A stretch of 64,000 nucleotides of DNA, taken from the NCBI GenBank assembly GCA_020847985.1, contig JADLBC010000008.1, positions 310,001-374,000 on the forward strand. The letters run 5' to 3'. Numbering within the stretch: position 1 is the first letter of the stretch; each line of letters opens with the position of its first letter. Of the stretch, positions 63,506 to 64,000 are shown piece by piece. The translations under genes were made by a program, and so were the position numbers. The notes under the pieces were generated by a model, which had not been told where the DNA came from, did not search any database, and saw nothing but the letters and a program-made list of their open reading frames with translations. Source of the DNA: Dehalococcoidia bacterium (lineage in GTDB: Bacteria > Chloroflexota > Dehalococcoidia > Tepidiformales > Tepidiformaceae).

Positions 63506-64000
63506 GCCGCCACCGTCCTTCCCGCCGCCGCGCGGCCTTCCACGAACGCACGGATCGCGCCGCACACCGCATCGACCTCGTCCTTCGTGATCGATGGGTG
63601 CATCGGCAGCGAAAGGATTTCGCGCACGGCCGCTTCCGTGCGCGGCAGCGAGCCCGCCCCCGCGCCATTCGCGGCATACGCCGGCTGCAGATGGATGGGC
63701 GTCGGGTAGTGCACCGCCGTCGCGATGCCGCATTCGCCCAGGTACCGCGCCAGCGCCTCCCGCTCCGGGTGCCGGACGACATAGAGATGGAACACGTGCC
63801 GGTCGCCCATCGGCTCGGGCGCCTGGACTCCCAGTCCCGCGAGCCCCTTCGCATACCAGCCTGCCGCCGCGATGCGCGCGGCATTCCACTCGGCCAGGTG
63901 CGGCGCCAGCACGCGCAGCGCCGCCGCCTGCAATTCGGACATCCGGTAGTTGTAGCCCGGTTCGGTGTGGACATGCCGCGCCGCCTGCCCGTGATTGCGC
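63502..64000 (-). CDS. DegT-family aminotransferase (N-terminus beyond the window)
   Basis: The C-terminal about 166 residues of a second DegT enzyme; the frame is open to the right edge. GYNYRMSELQAA near the visible start and the AVHYPTPIHLQPAY plus LPMHPSITKDEVD sequences near the end are the conserved C-terminal patches. An in-frame ATG at 63942 is internal, not the start. Confidence 0.92.
   Translation of the reverse strand, partial: RNHGQAARHVHTEPGYNYRMSELQAAALRVLAPHLAEWNAARIAAAGWYAKGLAGLGVQAPEPMGDRHVFHLYVVRHPEREALARYLGECGIATAVHYPTPIHLQPAYAANGAGAGSLPRTEAAVREILSLPMHPSITKDEVDAVCGAIRAFVEGRAAAGRTVAA

Overview
ORGANISM. This is high-GC, gene-dense bacterial DNA with short intergenic gaps, many 1-11 nt start/stop overlaps and frequent GTG/TTG starts. 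It has Thr/Ser/Pro-rich lipoproteins, CBS-domain proteins, a two-subunit 2-oxoacid:ferredoxin oxidoreductase, a tmRNA tag ending LALAA and a T-box leader outside an obvious Firmicute context. Together these suggest Chloroflexota (Dehalococcoidia/Tepidiforma-like) rather than Actinomycetota. The placement is an inference from gene content and style; no 16S or ribosomal protein gene is present. LAYOUT 0-12 kb. The 3' part of a GH13 alpha-glucosidase; a lipoprotein, a cytidylate-kinase-like protein and a tandem HD/HD-GYP protein on the minus strand; then CBS - korA - korB - zinc-ribbon/CBS on the plus strand, so a 2-oxoacid:ferredoxin oxidoreductase bracketed by two adenylate-sensor-type proteins; a LysR regulator coupled to a PHP phosphoesterase; small secreted proteins, a DinB protein and a transglycosylase. 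LAYOUT 12-28 kb. Two coupled alpha/beta hydrolases (the first with a membrane tail), a VanY-type carboxypeptidase, a NuoE/NuoF-like NAD(P)H module with no catalytic partner, a His-rich membrane protein, a fused transaldolase/glucose-6-phosphate isomerase, MBL, GNAT, Ddn-like, amidase and DUF952 genes, and GAPDH. LAYOUT 28-33 kb. RNase P RNA and tmRNA lie in tandem on the minus strand, followed by a copper-resistance locus (csoR - copZ - copA) whose ATPase carries a C-terminal cupredoxin domain. LAYOUT 34-52 kb. Nearly every gene is on the minus strand and most are in one tightly packed tryptophan supercluster. It begins at a TTGACA promoter and a T-box leader with a UGG (Trp) specifier, then runs trpB2 - CADD-like (putative p-aminobenzoate synthase) - four-helix protein - trpS - trpE - Nudix/CMD fusion - HAD - unknown - trpG - trpD - trpC - P-loop kinase - trpF - trpB - CPBP protease - trpA. 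An aroH - aroF pair, scpA and a YcaQ-like glycosylase follow downstream. LAYOUT 52-64 kb. A cytochrome c maturation pair (TlpA-like/ResB), a secreted GH5-like glycosidase, and a surface-polysaccharide locus (two GT4s and a methyltransferase on plus; GT2, polysaccharide deacetylase, two DegT aminotransferases and a sugar epimerase on minus) that runs off the right edge. MOST INTERESTING. (1) The CADD-family gene inside a T-box-controlled tryptophan operon keeps the Tyr, Lys and metal-ligand positions recalled for the chlamydial self-sacrificing pABA synthase. (2) The Cu-ATPase/cupredoxin fusion retains a full set of type-1 copper ligands. (3) The NuoF-like subunit's C-terminal ferredoxin appears to have lost exactly one of its two clusters. 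(4) The tryptophan operon holds several uncharacterised passenger genes (degenerate Nudix-CMD fusion, HAD, 105-aa unknown, kinase, CPBP protease).
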